Both the position numbers and the translations under genes were made by a program. The notes beneath the pieces were generated by a model. That model was not told the origin of the DNA. It saw only the letters and a program-made list of their open reading frames with translations, and made no database searches. A stretch of 64,000 nucleotides of DNA. Origin: Chitinophagaceae bacterium. Lineage in GTDB: Bacteria; Bacteroidota; Bacteroidia; Chitinophagales; Chitinophagaceae. Of this stretch, positions 17,304 to 25,354 are shown in pieces. The first letter of the stretch is position 1; each line of letters starts with the position of its first letter. The stretch covers positions 1 to 64,000 of the forward strand of contig JAMLHL010000022.1 of assembly GCA_023957125.1 (NCBI GenBank), written 5' to 3'.

Positions 17304-18443
17304 ATGAGGACAGCTACTAAATATATTCATGCCGGCGTGCATCCCGATCCTGCCACCGGCGCTATCATGACGCCTATCTACCAAACTTCCACCTTTGTAC
17401 AGGATAGCCCTGGTAAACATAAAGGATATGAATATGCCCGCACCCACAACCCTACCCGCAGCCAGTTGCAAAATGCACTGGCGGCGGCTGAAAACGGGCA
17501 ATACGGGATCAGTTTCGGCAGCGGGCTGGCAGCTACCGATACCCTGATGAAATTGTTCAAGCCGGGGGATGAGATCCTGAGCACCAATGATCTGTATGGA
17601 GGCACCTACCGGCTGATGCGGAAAGTGTGGGAGGACTACGGACTGAAGTTCAGGTTCGTGGATATGAGCGACGTCGCCGGGATCAGCCGCCATCTTACCT
17701 CCGCCACCAAAATGATCTGGCTGGAAACGCCCACCAACCCGCTGATCCGCATCATTGATATCAGGGCCTGTGCTGCTATAGCAAAACCAGCCGGTATATT
17801 ATTAGCGGTGGACAATACCTTCGCCTCACCTTATCTGCAGAACCCGCTTGACCTGGGCGCGGATATCGTAATGCATTCGGCCACGAAATATATTGGCGGT
17901 CACAGCGATGTGGTACACGGCTGCGTAATTACTAATAATAAGCAAATTGCCGATCAGTTGTATTTTTTACAAAATGCCTGTGGAGCAGTGCCGGGGCCGC
18001 AGGATTGCTTCCTGCTCTTGCGTGGCTTAAAAACATTGCATGTCAGGATGCAACGGCATTGTGAAAACGGGGAAAAAGTGGCGCACTTCCTGCGGCGGCA
18101 TCCCCGGGTAGCCAAAGTACACTGGTGCGGATTTGAAGATCATCCCAACCACCGGATCGCTAAAGAGCAGATGCGCGGCTTTGGAGGGATGATGAGCTTT
18201 GAGCTCAAAGATAACACGGTGGAAGCCGCGATAAAAGTGTTGTCTTCTACCCAAATCTTCGCCTGTGCGGAATCGTTGGGAGGCGTAGAATCCCTGATTG
18301 GTCACCCGGCCAGTATGACCCATGCTTCCATCCCCCGGGAGGAAAGAATAGCCAATGGACTGGTAGATTCGTTGATACGGCTGAGCGTGGGGATTGAAGA
18401 CGTGAACGACCTGATAGAGGATCTGAAGCAGGCAATAGGGTAA
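17304..18443 (+). CDS. Trans-sulfuration PLP enzyme (cystathionine gamma-synthase/lyase)
   Basis: The 379-residue protein of the Cys/Met metabolism PLP family has the phosphate-contact motif YEYARTHNPTR, NDLYGGTYRL with the active-site Tyr, and the PLP-binding Lys in MHSATKYIGGHSDV. It probably catalyses gamma-replacement or gamma/beta-elimination on cystathionine or O-acyl-homoserine; synthase versus lyase cannot be separated reliably by eye. The ATG at 17304 precedes the conserved TKYIHAGVHPDPATGA; a CATCTTTG box lies about 20 bases upstream. Its stop codon overlaps the next gene start by one base (TAATG), implying translational coupling. Confidence 0.85.
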   Translation: MRTATKYIHAGVHPDPATGAIMTPIYQTSTFVQDSPGKHKGYEYARTHNPTRSQLQNALAAAENGQYGISFGSGLAATDTLMKLFKPGDEILSTNDLYGGTYRLMRKVWEDYGLKFRFVDMSDVAGISRHLTSATKMIWLETPTNPLIRIIDIRACAAIAKPAGILLAVDNTFASPYLQNPLDLGADIVMHSATKYIGGHSDVVHGCVITNNKQIADQLYFLQNACGAVPGPQDCFLLLRGLKTLHVRMQRHCENGEKVAHFLRRHPRVAKVHWCGFEDHPNHRIAKEQMRGFGGMMSFELKDNTVEAAIKVLSSTQIFACAESLGGVESLIGHPASMTHASIPREERIANGLVDSLIRLSVGIEDVNDLIEDLKQAIG

Positions 18444-19216
18444 TGGCAACCAACCAACTGAAGGCATTTTTGGATCGAAAAACAGAGGAATACAATCGTC
18501 CTTTGTTCATTACCGGCGACCCCGTCTGCATTCCGCATGCTTTCACCAAAAAGCAGGATATCGAAATTGCCGCCTTGTTTGCCGCTGTTTTTGCCTGGGG
18601 CAACCGTACCACTATTATTGCTAAAGGCAGGGAACTGATGGGGCTGATGGATAATGCGCCGCACGATTTTTGCCTGCATGCAGGGAAGAAGGAATTGAAA
18701 CGGCTGCTGCATTTCAAACACCGCACTTTTTCCGCCACCGATCTGCTGTATTTCATAGAATTTTTGAAGGATCATTACACCCGGTATGATTCTTTGGAAA
18801 CCGCTTTCAGCCGATGGATGCAACCCGGCGATCGCACTATAGAGAAAGCCTTGTGTGGATTTCATACTTATTTTTTTTCATTGGAAGACGCGCCACACCG
18901 TACCCGGAAACATATTGCCACGCCGGCAAAAAAATCCACCTGCAAACGACTGAATATGTTGCTGCGGTGGATGGTCCGCGAGGATAATAGCGGGGTGGAT
19001 TTCGGCATATGGAAGACGATATCTCCGGCACAGTTGGTTTGCCCTATTGATGTGCATGTAGCCCGGGTAGCCCGGCATTTTAAGATGATCAGCCGCACCC
19101 AAACTGACTGGTACACGGCTTTGGAATTAACGGGATATTTATGCCAACTTTGCCCGGAAGACCCGGTAAAGTACGATTTCGCTTTGTTTGGGCTGGGCGT
19201 CACGGAAAAATTTTAA
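18443..19216 (+). CDS. TIGR02757/DUF2400 family protein
   Basis: The 257-residue protein matches the TIGR02757 family, common in Bacteroidota. Characteristic segments are DPVCIPHAFTKKQDIEIA, FAWGNRTTII, LNMLLRWMVR and PIDVHVARVAR. The family resembles helix-hairpin-helix DNA glycosylase folds in its C-terminal half, but no activity is assigned here. The start overlaps the upstream trans-sulfuration gene stop (TAATG), so the two are probably translated together despite unrelated functions. Confidence 0.8.
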   Translation: MATNQLKAFLDRKTEEYNRPLFITGDPVCIPHAFTKKQDIEIAALFAAVFAWGNRTTIIAKGRELMGLMDNAPHDFCLHAGKKELKRLLHFKHRTFSATDLLYFIEFLKDHYTRYDSLETAFSRWMQPGDRTIEKALCGFHTYFFSLEDAPHRTRKHIATPAKKSTCKRLNMLLRWMVREDNSGVDFGIWKTISPAQLVCPIDVHVARVARHFKMISRTQTDWYTALELTGYLCQLCPEDPVKYDFALFGLGVTEKF

Positions 19217-19245
19217 TAATAACCGTTTTCTAAAATGAATCTATC

Positions 19246-19596
19246 ATGACTGTTTACGGAATCCCCAATTGCAACTCGGTTAAAAAAGCCGTAGACTGGC
19301 TGAATAATGCAGCCATCCCTTTCGATTTCCATAATTACAAGAAGCAGGGGATAACGGCCGCAAAACTGAACGGCTGGTGCAAACAGGTGGGTTGGGAAAA
19401 GCTGCTGAATAAAAAAGGCACTACCTGGCGCAAACTTTCGCCGGAGCAGCAGGAGGGTATTACCAACCAAAAAGCCGCTGTGCAAATGATGCAGGAAAAT
19501 CCAAGTATCATTAAACGCCCGGTTGTTGAATATGAAGGAAAATTGATGGTTGGCTACGATGAGTTCCGGTATGAGCAGGAGCTGAAGCAGGGGTGA
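19246..19596 (+). CDS. ArsC/Spx-family thioredoxin-like protein (YffB-like)
   Basis: The 116-residue protein has the ArsC-family fold signature YGIPNCNSVKKAVDWL with a single Cys near residue 9, WRKLS, and a C-terminal KRPVVEYEGKLMVGYDE. The spacing and the lack of arsenate-reductase accessory Cys residues fit the YffB/Spx-like branch rather than a dedicated arsenate reductase. Probable role: thiol-dependent reductase or regulator; substrate unknown. It follows the TIGR02757 gene after 29 bases. Confidence 0.8.
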   Translation: MTVYGIPNCNSVKKAVDWLNNAAIPFDFHNYKKQGITAAKLNGWCKQVGWEKLLNKKGTTWRKLSPEQQEGITNQKAAVQMMQENPSIIKRPVVEYEGKLMVGYDEFRYEQELKQG

Positions 19597-19651
19597 CAGT
19601 TTTTAACGAAGCGGTGTAGAAATTTACAGTGGTCTTTCCTCTATTTTCTTT

Positions 19652-19659
19652 TAGCTTTG
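19652..19659 (+). promoter_or_regulatory. -7 box abutting a GTG start
   Basis: TAGCTTTG matches TAnnTTTG exactly and ends four bases before the GTG at 19664. There is no room for a ribosome binding site between a start site set by this box and the start codon. Confidence 0.4.
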
Positions 19660-19663
19660 ACCT

Positions 19664-20440
19664 GTGAGTTATCCCCAAATCAAGATCACGTTTCTTGGCA
19701 CCGGCACCAGCAGCGGTGTTCCTATGATTGGTTGCAGTTGCGCTGTTTGCACTTCAACAGACAAAAAAGACAAGCGCCTCCGTACCAGTATGCTGATACA
19801 ATCGTCCGAAACCACCATCGCTATTGACGCCGGGCCGGATTTCCGGTACCAGATGCTCCGCGAAGGCATCAAACGATTGGATGCTATTGTTTTTACCCAT
19901 CCGCATAAAGACCATGTAGCAGGACTGGACGATGTGAGAGGATTCAATTATTTCATGCAGAAACCTATGGAGATCTATGGCAACGAAATGACCCTCGAGG
20001 TGATCATCCGGGAGTTTCCCTATGCTTTTACGGAAAAGAAATATCCCGGAGCGCCCAATATCCATCTCAATACCATCAGCTCAACTCCTTTTCAGATCAA
20101 CGATATGGTAATTACGCCTGTACTGGTATGGCACATGCAGATGCCGGTGCTGGGTTTTCGTTTTGGAAAATTTACTTATATCACCGATGCCAACCGGATA
20201 GAAGAAAAAAGCAGGAACCTCATCAGGGGTAGCGAAGTGCTGGTGTTAAATGCGCTGCGAAAAGAAAAGCATATCTCGCATTTCAATCTGAGTGAAGCAA
20301 TAACTGAAATTAAGGGATTGAAAGTGCCCGTTGCTTACCTCACCCATATCAGTCACCAGTTGGGCAGGCACGCGGAGATAAATCCTGATCTGCCCGAAGG
20401 GATTCAACTGGCTTATGACGGGTTAAAAATTACCCTGTAG
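19664..20440 (+). CDS. PhnP-like metallo-beta-lactamase fold hydrolase
   Basis: The 258-residue MBL-fold protein has the N-terminal LGTGTSSGVPMIGCSCAVC (PhnP-type Cys pair for structural zinc), the metal ligand motif THPHKDHVAGLDD, ITDAN, and a late HISHQLGRH. PhnP-like enzymes are cyclic phosphodiesterases; the Bacteroidota members are of undefined substrate. The GTG at 19664 is the only plausible start giving the complete first strand (IKITFLGTG). No signal peptide; cytoplasmic. Confidence 0.85.
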   Translation: MSYPQIKITFLGTGTSSGVPMIGCSCAVCTSTDKKDKRLRTSMLIQSSETTIAIDAGPDFRYQMLREGIKRLDAIVFTHPHKDHVAGLDDVRGFNYFMQKPMEIYGNEMTLEVIIREFPYAFTEKKYPGAPNIHLNTISSTPFQINDMVITPVLVWHMQMPVLGFRFGKFTYITDANRIEEKSRNLIRGSEVLVLNALRKEKHISHFNLSEAITEIKGLKVPVAYLTHISHQLGRHAEINPDLPEGIQLAYDGLKITL

Positions 20441-20551
20441 GTTCTTACGGGAGATCCGAAAATAAAACGGCATTATTTCGGGTAATTGTAGTAATTTAAT
20501 AGTTCCGTTCCCGGTTTCGAATTTCATTTGCTAACACAAAAACACCTAACC

Positions 20552-21463
20552 ATGAAGTTACACATCATCTGTCTGCTATTGCTATGCTGTTCGGGCAACG
20601 CTTCTTTTGCACAGGATTACTTTTACAATAATTATTATTACGACAAAGATTTCTTATGGGAGGCCGGATTGTCCCTGGGGGCTATTAATTGTCTTACCGA
20701 TATCGGAGGACGCGCCGGAAGGGGAAAAAAGTTTTTGAAAGATATGAATCCCGAAAATACCCGGGTGAGCGGGGGTATTTTTGTCGGTCTCAATTATCGC
20801 TATGCGTTGGGTTTGCGGCTCGAACTTAATACGGGAACACTCACAGCATTCGATAGTATCCTGAAAAACGATCGTTCCGAAGCCCATGGCCGCTATCTTA
20901 GGAATCTTCATTTTAAAAGTCCGCTTACCGAATGGCTGTTGCTGGCGGAAATACATCCTTTAAGGTTTGGAGGGATGAATGAAAAGCCTAATATCATCTC
21001 CCCCTATTTAATTGTGGGCGCCGGATGTTTCCGTTTTGATCCCAGGGCAAATCTCAACGGAGCGTGGATCGCCCTTCATGACCTGCATACCGAAGGCCAG
21101 GGTTTCCCTGAATACCCCGACAGGCAACCATATCGTCTCACGCAACTCAACTTTCCCGTAGGCATAGGTATAAAGGTGGAATGTTCGGCCCTGCTGAATA
21201 TCCGGCTCGAAATATTGCACCGGTTTACCCACACAGACTACCTCGATGACGTAAGTACCCGCTATATTGATCCTGCATTGTTTAAGCAGTACCTCGCCCC
21301 GGAAGCCGCTGCGTTGGCGTTGTTGCTGCACGACCGGCAGGGGGAGATTGATGCCACCCGTAAAACGATAGCCGGATCCATCCGGGGAAACGATAAAAGA
21401 AATGATTCTTATTTTACCGTTCAGTGTAAGCTAAGCATGATAATGGGGAGAGAGCGGAGATAA
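20552..21463 (+). CDS. Putative outer-membrane beta-barrel protein
   Basis: The 303-residue protein has a signal peptide (MKLHIICLLLLCCSGNASFAQ), then a Tyr/Asn-rich start (DYFYNNYYYDKDFLWEAGLSLG) and alternating hydrophobic strands with aromatic ends. This pattern recurs in small Bacteroidota outer-membrane barrels. GAINCLTDIGG and NYRYALGLRLE are the most conserved-looking parts. Function is unknown. The ATG at 20552 is chosen because the signal peptide begins there. It is followed by the phospholipase C gene after about 70 bases. Confidence 0.6.
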   Translation: MKLHIICLLLLCCSGNASFAQDYFYNNYYYDKDFLWEAGLSLGAINCLTDIGGRAGRGKKFLKDMNPENTRVSGGIFVGLNYRYALGLRLELNTGTLTAFDSILKNDRSEAHGRYLRNLHFKSPLTEWLLLAEIHPLRFGGMNEKPNIISPYLIVGAGCFRFDPRANLNGAWIALHDLHTEGQGFPEYPDRQPYRLTQLNFPVGIGIKVECSALLNIRLEILHRFTHTDYLDDVSTRYIDPALFKQYLAPEAAALALLLHDRQGEIDATRKTIAGSIRGNDKRNDSYFTVQCKLSMIMGRERR

Positions 21464-21532
21464 GGCGTGTATATCATCCTTTTTTACCGATATTTGATTA
21501 CAACAGATTGTTTCATCCCAAAATCACTTTCA

Positions 21533-24076
21533 ATGGATTCACGCAGAGAATTTATCAGGAAATCAATTTTATTGTCGGGGGCTGCCGGTTTCTCAGGGCT
21601 GCTGCCGGCTTCAGTGCAAAGAGCGTTTGCTATTGATCCTGCTGTAGGCAGCACTTATCTTGATGCTGAGCACATTGTTATTTTGATGCAGGAAAACCGT
21701 TCCTTCGATCATTGTTTTGGCAGCCTCCGGGGTGTGCGGGGCTTTAATGATCCGCGCGCGATAACCCTGCCGGATAAGAAACCGGTGTGGCTGCAAACCA
21801 ATGAAAGAGGTGAAACCTATGCCCCTTTCCGGCTTGACATTAAAGGCTCCAACGTAACCTGGATGGGCGATCTCCCCCATTCACGCCATACCCAGGTGGA
21901 TGCTTATAACGGGGGTAAATATGATAAATGGCTGATAGCAAAACGTTCGGGACATAAAAATTATGCCGGTATGCCGCTTACACTCGGGTATTACAACCGG
22001 AAAGACCTGCCCTTTAATTATGGGATGGCGGATGCGTTTACCATCTGCGACCAGAATTTTTCATCGGCTATGACAAGTACTACTCCCAACCGTTCTTTTT
22101 TCTGGTCGGGAAAGATCAGTCATGAAAAAGATGGCGTAATGCAGGGGAATATCCGGAATGAGAATTTTACCTATGCGAAGATGCCCTGGAAATCATTCCC
22201 GGAATTGCTTACTGAAAACCAGGTCAGTTGGAAGTTTTACCAGAATGAAATCAGTTGCGGTGGTGGATTTAAGGGCGAAGAACGTTCCTGGCTGGGAAAT
22301 TTCGGCTGTAATCCGCTGGAATATTTTGCCGCATATAATGTGAAGTATTCCCCGCGATATACGCGAAACCTGCAGAAATTGGTGGATGAACTCCCGGGGG
22401 AGATCAGTGGTTTACAACAACAGAAGCCGGTAACGGAGGAAGCCGCCAGGAAAATACGACTGGCGATAGCGAAAAAAACGGAGGTGCTGGAAAATGCGAA
22501 GAATGAATTGGATCATTGGAACAAAGAAAATTTCATAAGATTATCCCACCGGCAAAAAGAATTATACAATAGCGCTTTTGTGGTAAATAGCGGCGACCCG
22601 GCTTACCATAGTATTACCACATTGAGATATAAGGACGGAGATATTGACAGGGAAGTAACGGTGCCTGAAGGCGATGTGTTGCATCAGTTCAGGCAGGATG
22701 TAAACGAAGGCAGGCTACCGGTTGTATCGTGGCTCACCAGCCCGCAAAATTTTTCCGACCATCCCAGCGCCCCCTGGTACGGGGCCTGGTATGTATCGGA
22801 GATCCTGGACATTCTTACCAAAAATCCGGAGGTATGGAAAAAAACGATTTTTATTTTAACCTACGATGAAAATGACGGGTATTTTGATCATATCCCTCCT
22901 TTTTCTATTCCCGACAAGAAGCGGCCCGAAACCGGGAAGTGTTCCGAAAGTATAGATACCGAGATCGAACATGTTCGTATCAGCAGCGAGCAAAGCTTGG
23001 GCGTGGCGCCCGATCAGCAGCGGGAGGCCCCGATAGGGCTGGGTTTCCGGGTTCCTATGATCATCGCTTCGCCCTGGAGCCGGGGGGGCAAAGTGTGCTC
23101 GGCCCTGTATGATCATACTTCCACCCTGCAGTTCCTGGAAACCTTTTTGAATGAAAAGTTGGGTAAGCAGATCCGGCAGGACAATATCAGCCAGTGGCGT
23201 CGTACCATCTGCGGGGATCTTACCGAAGCCTTCAGCCCTTTTAATGGCGAAAAGGTGCAGGGCGTTCCCTTCCTGGAAAGAGATGCTTTTGTAGAAGATA
23301 TTCATAATGCGAAATTCAAAGAGCCGCCATCGGGCTACCGGCAACTGCATGAGAAGGACGTTCGCGCTGTAATAACCGACCCTGTTTCTTCCGGGATCTT
23401 ACCGGGGCAGGAAAAAGGCATTCGCCCATCGCTGGCCCTGCCCTATGAGCTATATGCAGAAGGGCAGTTAAATAGCGGACGCAAAGAAATCGGGTTGCAG
23501 TTAACATCGGGGAATATTCTTTTTGGAACCCGTTCGTCAGGCGCTCCGTTTACCGTATATGCCCCGGGTATATATAAAGGAGAAAATGGAAATTCAGAAT
23601 CTGCAAGGATCTGGTCGTTTGCTTTAACGGCGGGGGATTCGCTGGGCTATAGCTGGCCGCTGGCTGCCTTCGAAGATGAACGTTATCATTTGCGCCTGTA
23701 TGGCCCGAATGGTTTTTTCCGGGAATGGATGGGTACCGAAGAGGATCCTTCACTGGAAGTACGATGTTTATACGAAACGGGCGCACGGGATAAAAAACCT
23801 ACGGGAAACCTGTTGCTTAAGCTTACTAATTCCGGCGCTTCCGGGCCTTTAAATATTGTGATCAGGGATAACCAGTACGGCAAAACAGGTATCAAAAAAA
23901 AGCTGGCTAAGGGTGGAGATGCAGAGGTTGTTCTTAATCTAAAAAACAGCTTCGGCTGGTATGACTTCAGCATTGAAGTGTCGGGATACGACAATTTTGA
24001 AAAGCGATACGCGGGCCGGGTGGAAACCGGTAAAGAAGGTTTTACCGATCCTTTCATGGGAAGATTAATCGGATAG
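21533..24076 (+). CDS. plcN: Phosphocholine-specific phospholipase C, Tat-exported
   Basis: The 847-residue enzyme begins with a twin-Arg signal (SRREFIRKSILLSGAAGF) and the phosphoesterase family motif HIVILMQENRSFDHCFGSLRG. It also has ILTYDENDGYFDHIPPF, GFRVPMIIASPWSRGG, and two C-terminal DUF756 beta-sandwich regions (from about residue 645). It hydrolyses phosphatidylcholine or sphingomyelin headgroups in the periplasm or outside. The size matches PlcN/PlcH relatives. Whether it acts with the ceramidase-like genes 30 kb away on sphingolipids is speculative. The ATG at 21533 starts the Tat signal; the GTG-opened frame upstream adds nothing conserved. Confidence 0.85.
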   Translation: MDSRREFIRKSILLSGAAGFSGLLPASVQRAFAIDPAVGSTYLDAEHIVILMQENRSFDHCFGSLRGVRGFNDPRAITLPDKKPVWLQTNERGETYAPFRLDIKGSNVTWMGDLPHSRHTQVDAYNGGKYDKWLIAKRSGHKNYAGMPLTLGYYNRKDLPFNYGMADAFTICDQNFSSAMTSTTPNRSFFWSGKISHEKDGVMQGNIRNENFTYAKMPWKSFPELLTENQVSWKFYQNEISCGGGFKGEERSWLGNFGCNPLEYFAAYNVKYSPRYTRNLQKLVDELPGEISGLQQQKPVTEEAARKIRLAIAKKTEVLENAKNELDHWNKENFIRLSHRQKELYNSAFVVNSGDPAYHSITTLRYKDGDIDREVTVPEGDVLHQFRQDVNEGRLPVVSWLTSPQNFSDHPSAPWYGAWYVSEILDILTKNPEVWKKTIFILTYDENDGYFDHIPPFSIPDKKRPETGKCSESIDTEIEHVRISSEQSLGVAPDQQREAPIGLGFRVPMIIASPWSRGGKVCSALYDHTSTLQFLETFLNEKLGKQIRQDNISQWRRTICGDLTEAFSPFNGEKVQGVPFLERDAFVEDIHNAKFKEPPSGYRQLHEKDVRAVITDPVSSGILPGQEKGIRPSLALPYELYAEGQLNSGRKEIGLQLTSGNILFGTRSSGAPFTVYAPGIYKGENGNSESARIWSFALTAGDSLGYSWPLAAFEDERYHLRLYGPNGFFREWMGTEEDPSLEVRCLYETGARDKKPTGNLLLKLTNSGASGPLNIVIRDNQYGKTGIKKKLAKGGDAEVVLNLKNSFGWYDFSIEVSGYDNFEKRYAGRVETGKEGFTDPFMGRLIG

Positions 24077-24086
24077 ATGTTGGGTT

Positions 24087-24587
24087 TTATTTGCCCGGTC
24101 TTACGGTACCATTGAAGCTGATAGATGAACGGTTTGTCATTTGTACGTTCAATTGGCCCGAGCCGTTTTCAAACAGGGTGAAATTACAGGATTGTACCTC
24201 GCGGTTGTCTTTTGGTCTGACCGTTACTTCCCATTTTCCTTTGTTGTTGCTGGTTTTATTAAGATCGAAATCGGTGGTTTTAAAATTCAGCGGACTGGTG
24301 GTTTCGCCCACGGGGGCGGTATATGCCCTTCCAAAGTAAGGAAGAAAGAAAATAACGGTATCTTTCCGGTTGGTCACTTCGTAAATACTGGTAAGATGGC
24401 GGGATCTTGCGCCCTGGGGTAATGCATAATCAGCCCTGAATATCCAGTTGTCGGCTTCGATGGCGTGTTTCATCGCTTCATCGGAAACGGAGGCTGTTTT
24501 TTTACTGGTACTGCATCCCGGTGAGATAAAAAGAAATGTTCCGGCCAGGAACAAACAAATGGTGAGGAGACCTGGTTGGCGTTTCAT
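24087..24587 (-). CDS. DUF4251 family lipoprotein
   Basis: The 166-residue protein has a lipoprotein signal (LTICLFLAGTFLFISPGCSTS). The DUF4251 core includes WIFRADYALPQGARSRHLT, the hallmark LPYFGRAYTAP, and a C-terminal beta-strand pair ending SSISFNGTV. The family is restricted largely to Bacteroidota and has no assigned function. It ends 10 bases from the phospholipase gene (convergent) and is divergent from dps. Confidence 0.75.
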   Translation of the reverse strand: MKRQPGLLTICLFLAGTFLFISPGCSTSKKTASVSDEAMKHAIEADNWIFRADYALPQGARSRHLTSIYEVTNRKDTVIFFLPYFGRAYTAPVGETTSPLNFKTTDFDLNKTSNNKGKWEVTVRPKDNREVQSCNFTLFENGSGQLNVQMTNRSSISFNGTVRPGK

Positions 24588-24728
24588 CCTGAAGAAGTTT
24601 GCTTTTAGAATAATTACCGGTTAAATTTACGTAAAGTTATTTTCTCCGGTAACCGAATATAGCGTTAAAAAATTCCTCAAACTATCATAAATGGATATAA
24701 ATCCCGGAACTTTGAAAAAAAATCATAT

Positions 24729-25202
24729 ATGACAAAAGTAAACATTGGTATTACCGGAAAAGACAGACAGGCTGTTGCAAGCCTGCTAAACCAGGTGTTG
24801 GCTGACGAACATATATTGTACAACAAAACGCGCAGCTACCATTGGAATGTGGAATCTCCTAATTTTTCCGCGTTGCATAAGTTTTTTGAAGAACAATATA
24901 CCACTTTGGCGGAAATAATAGATGAAGTGGCGGAGCGGGTGCGGAAGATCGGGCATTATGCCGAAGGAAGGCTGAAAGAGCTGGTGAAACTGGCAACCCT
25001 GGATGAACCGGAAATTCCAACCCAGGCCAAAGAACAACTATCCAACCTGCTTGTTGATCACGAATTGATCATCCAGAACCTGCGCAAACAAATCCCTAAG
25101 ATTGAAGAGAAATATAACGATGTGGGCAGCAGTGATTTTTTAACCGGCCTGATCCAGCAGCATGAAGAAATGGCCTGGATGCTGAGAGCCCATTTGGCAT
25201 AA
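24729..25202 (+). CDS. dps: Dps family DNA-protection ferritin
   Basis: The 157-residue four-helix protein has the Dps ferroxidase signature: LYNKTRSYHWNVESPNFSALH followed by FFEEQY and EIIDEVAERVRKIG. These supply the intersubunit His, Asp and Glu iron ligands. Dodecamers oxidise Fe(II) with peroxide and shield DNA in starvation or oxidative stress. A clear terminator follows, so it is a single-gene unit. An AACTTTG sequence about 15 bases before the start may be a weak promoter box. Confidence 0.9.
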   Translation: MTKVNIGITGKDRQAVASLLNQVLADEHILYNKTRSYHWNVESPNFSALHKFFEEQYTTLAEIIDEVAERVRKIGHYAEGRLKELVKLATLDEPEIPTQAKEQLSNLLVDHELIIQNLRKQIPKIEEKYNDVGSSDFLTGLIQQHEEMAWMLRAHLA

Positions 25203-25225
25203 AGTGTGTATTATTTTTTATGGGG

Positions 25226-25265
25226 AAAGGCAAACGGCCGGCGAGCGGGTTGTTTGCCTTTTTTT
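25226..25265 (+). terminator. Rho-independent terminator after dps
   Basis: A 10-base stem (AAAGGCAAAC at 25226-25235 and GTTTGCCTTT at 25252-25261) with a GC-rich loop is followed by a run of T. It lies 24 bases after the dps stop codon. Confidence 0.8.
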
Positions 25266-25302
25266 GGGCTTTTTATTATGCCGGAGAGAGGCGATATTGG
25301 GA

Positions 25303-25310
25303 TAACTTTG
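25303..25310 (+). promoter_or_regulatory. -7 box upstream of GH127 gene
   Basis: TAACTTTG matches TAnnTTTG exactly, lies just after the dps terminator and 44 bases before the GH127 start codon, so it is well placed to start that transcript. No convincing -33 TTTG is seen. Confidence 0.45.
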
Positions 25311-25354
25311 TTGGGCAACGGATATTGGAAAAAAGGTCCGTTAAGGAATTTATT

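Noticed and set aside
19246..19596. Arsenate reductase in an arsenic-resistance operon
   Set aside because: Only one Cys of the ArsC type is present and there are no ars transporter or regulator genes nearby; the YffB/Spx-like reading fits better.
25220..25354. Upstream start for the GH127 glycosidase
   Set aside because: The extension crosses the dps terminator hairpin and precedes a clear signal peptide start at 25355.
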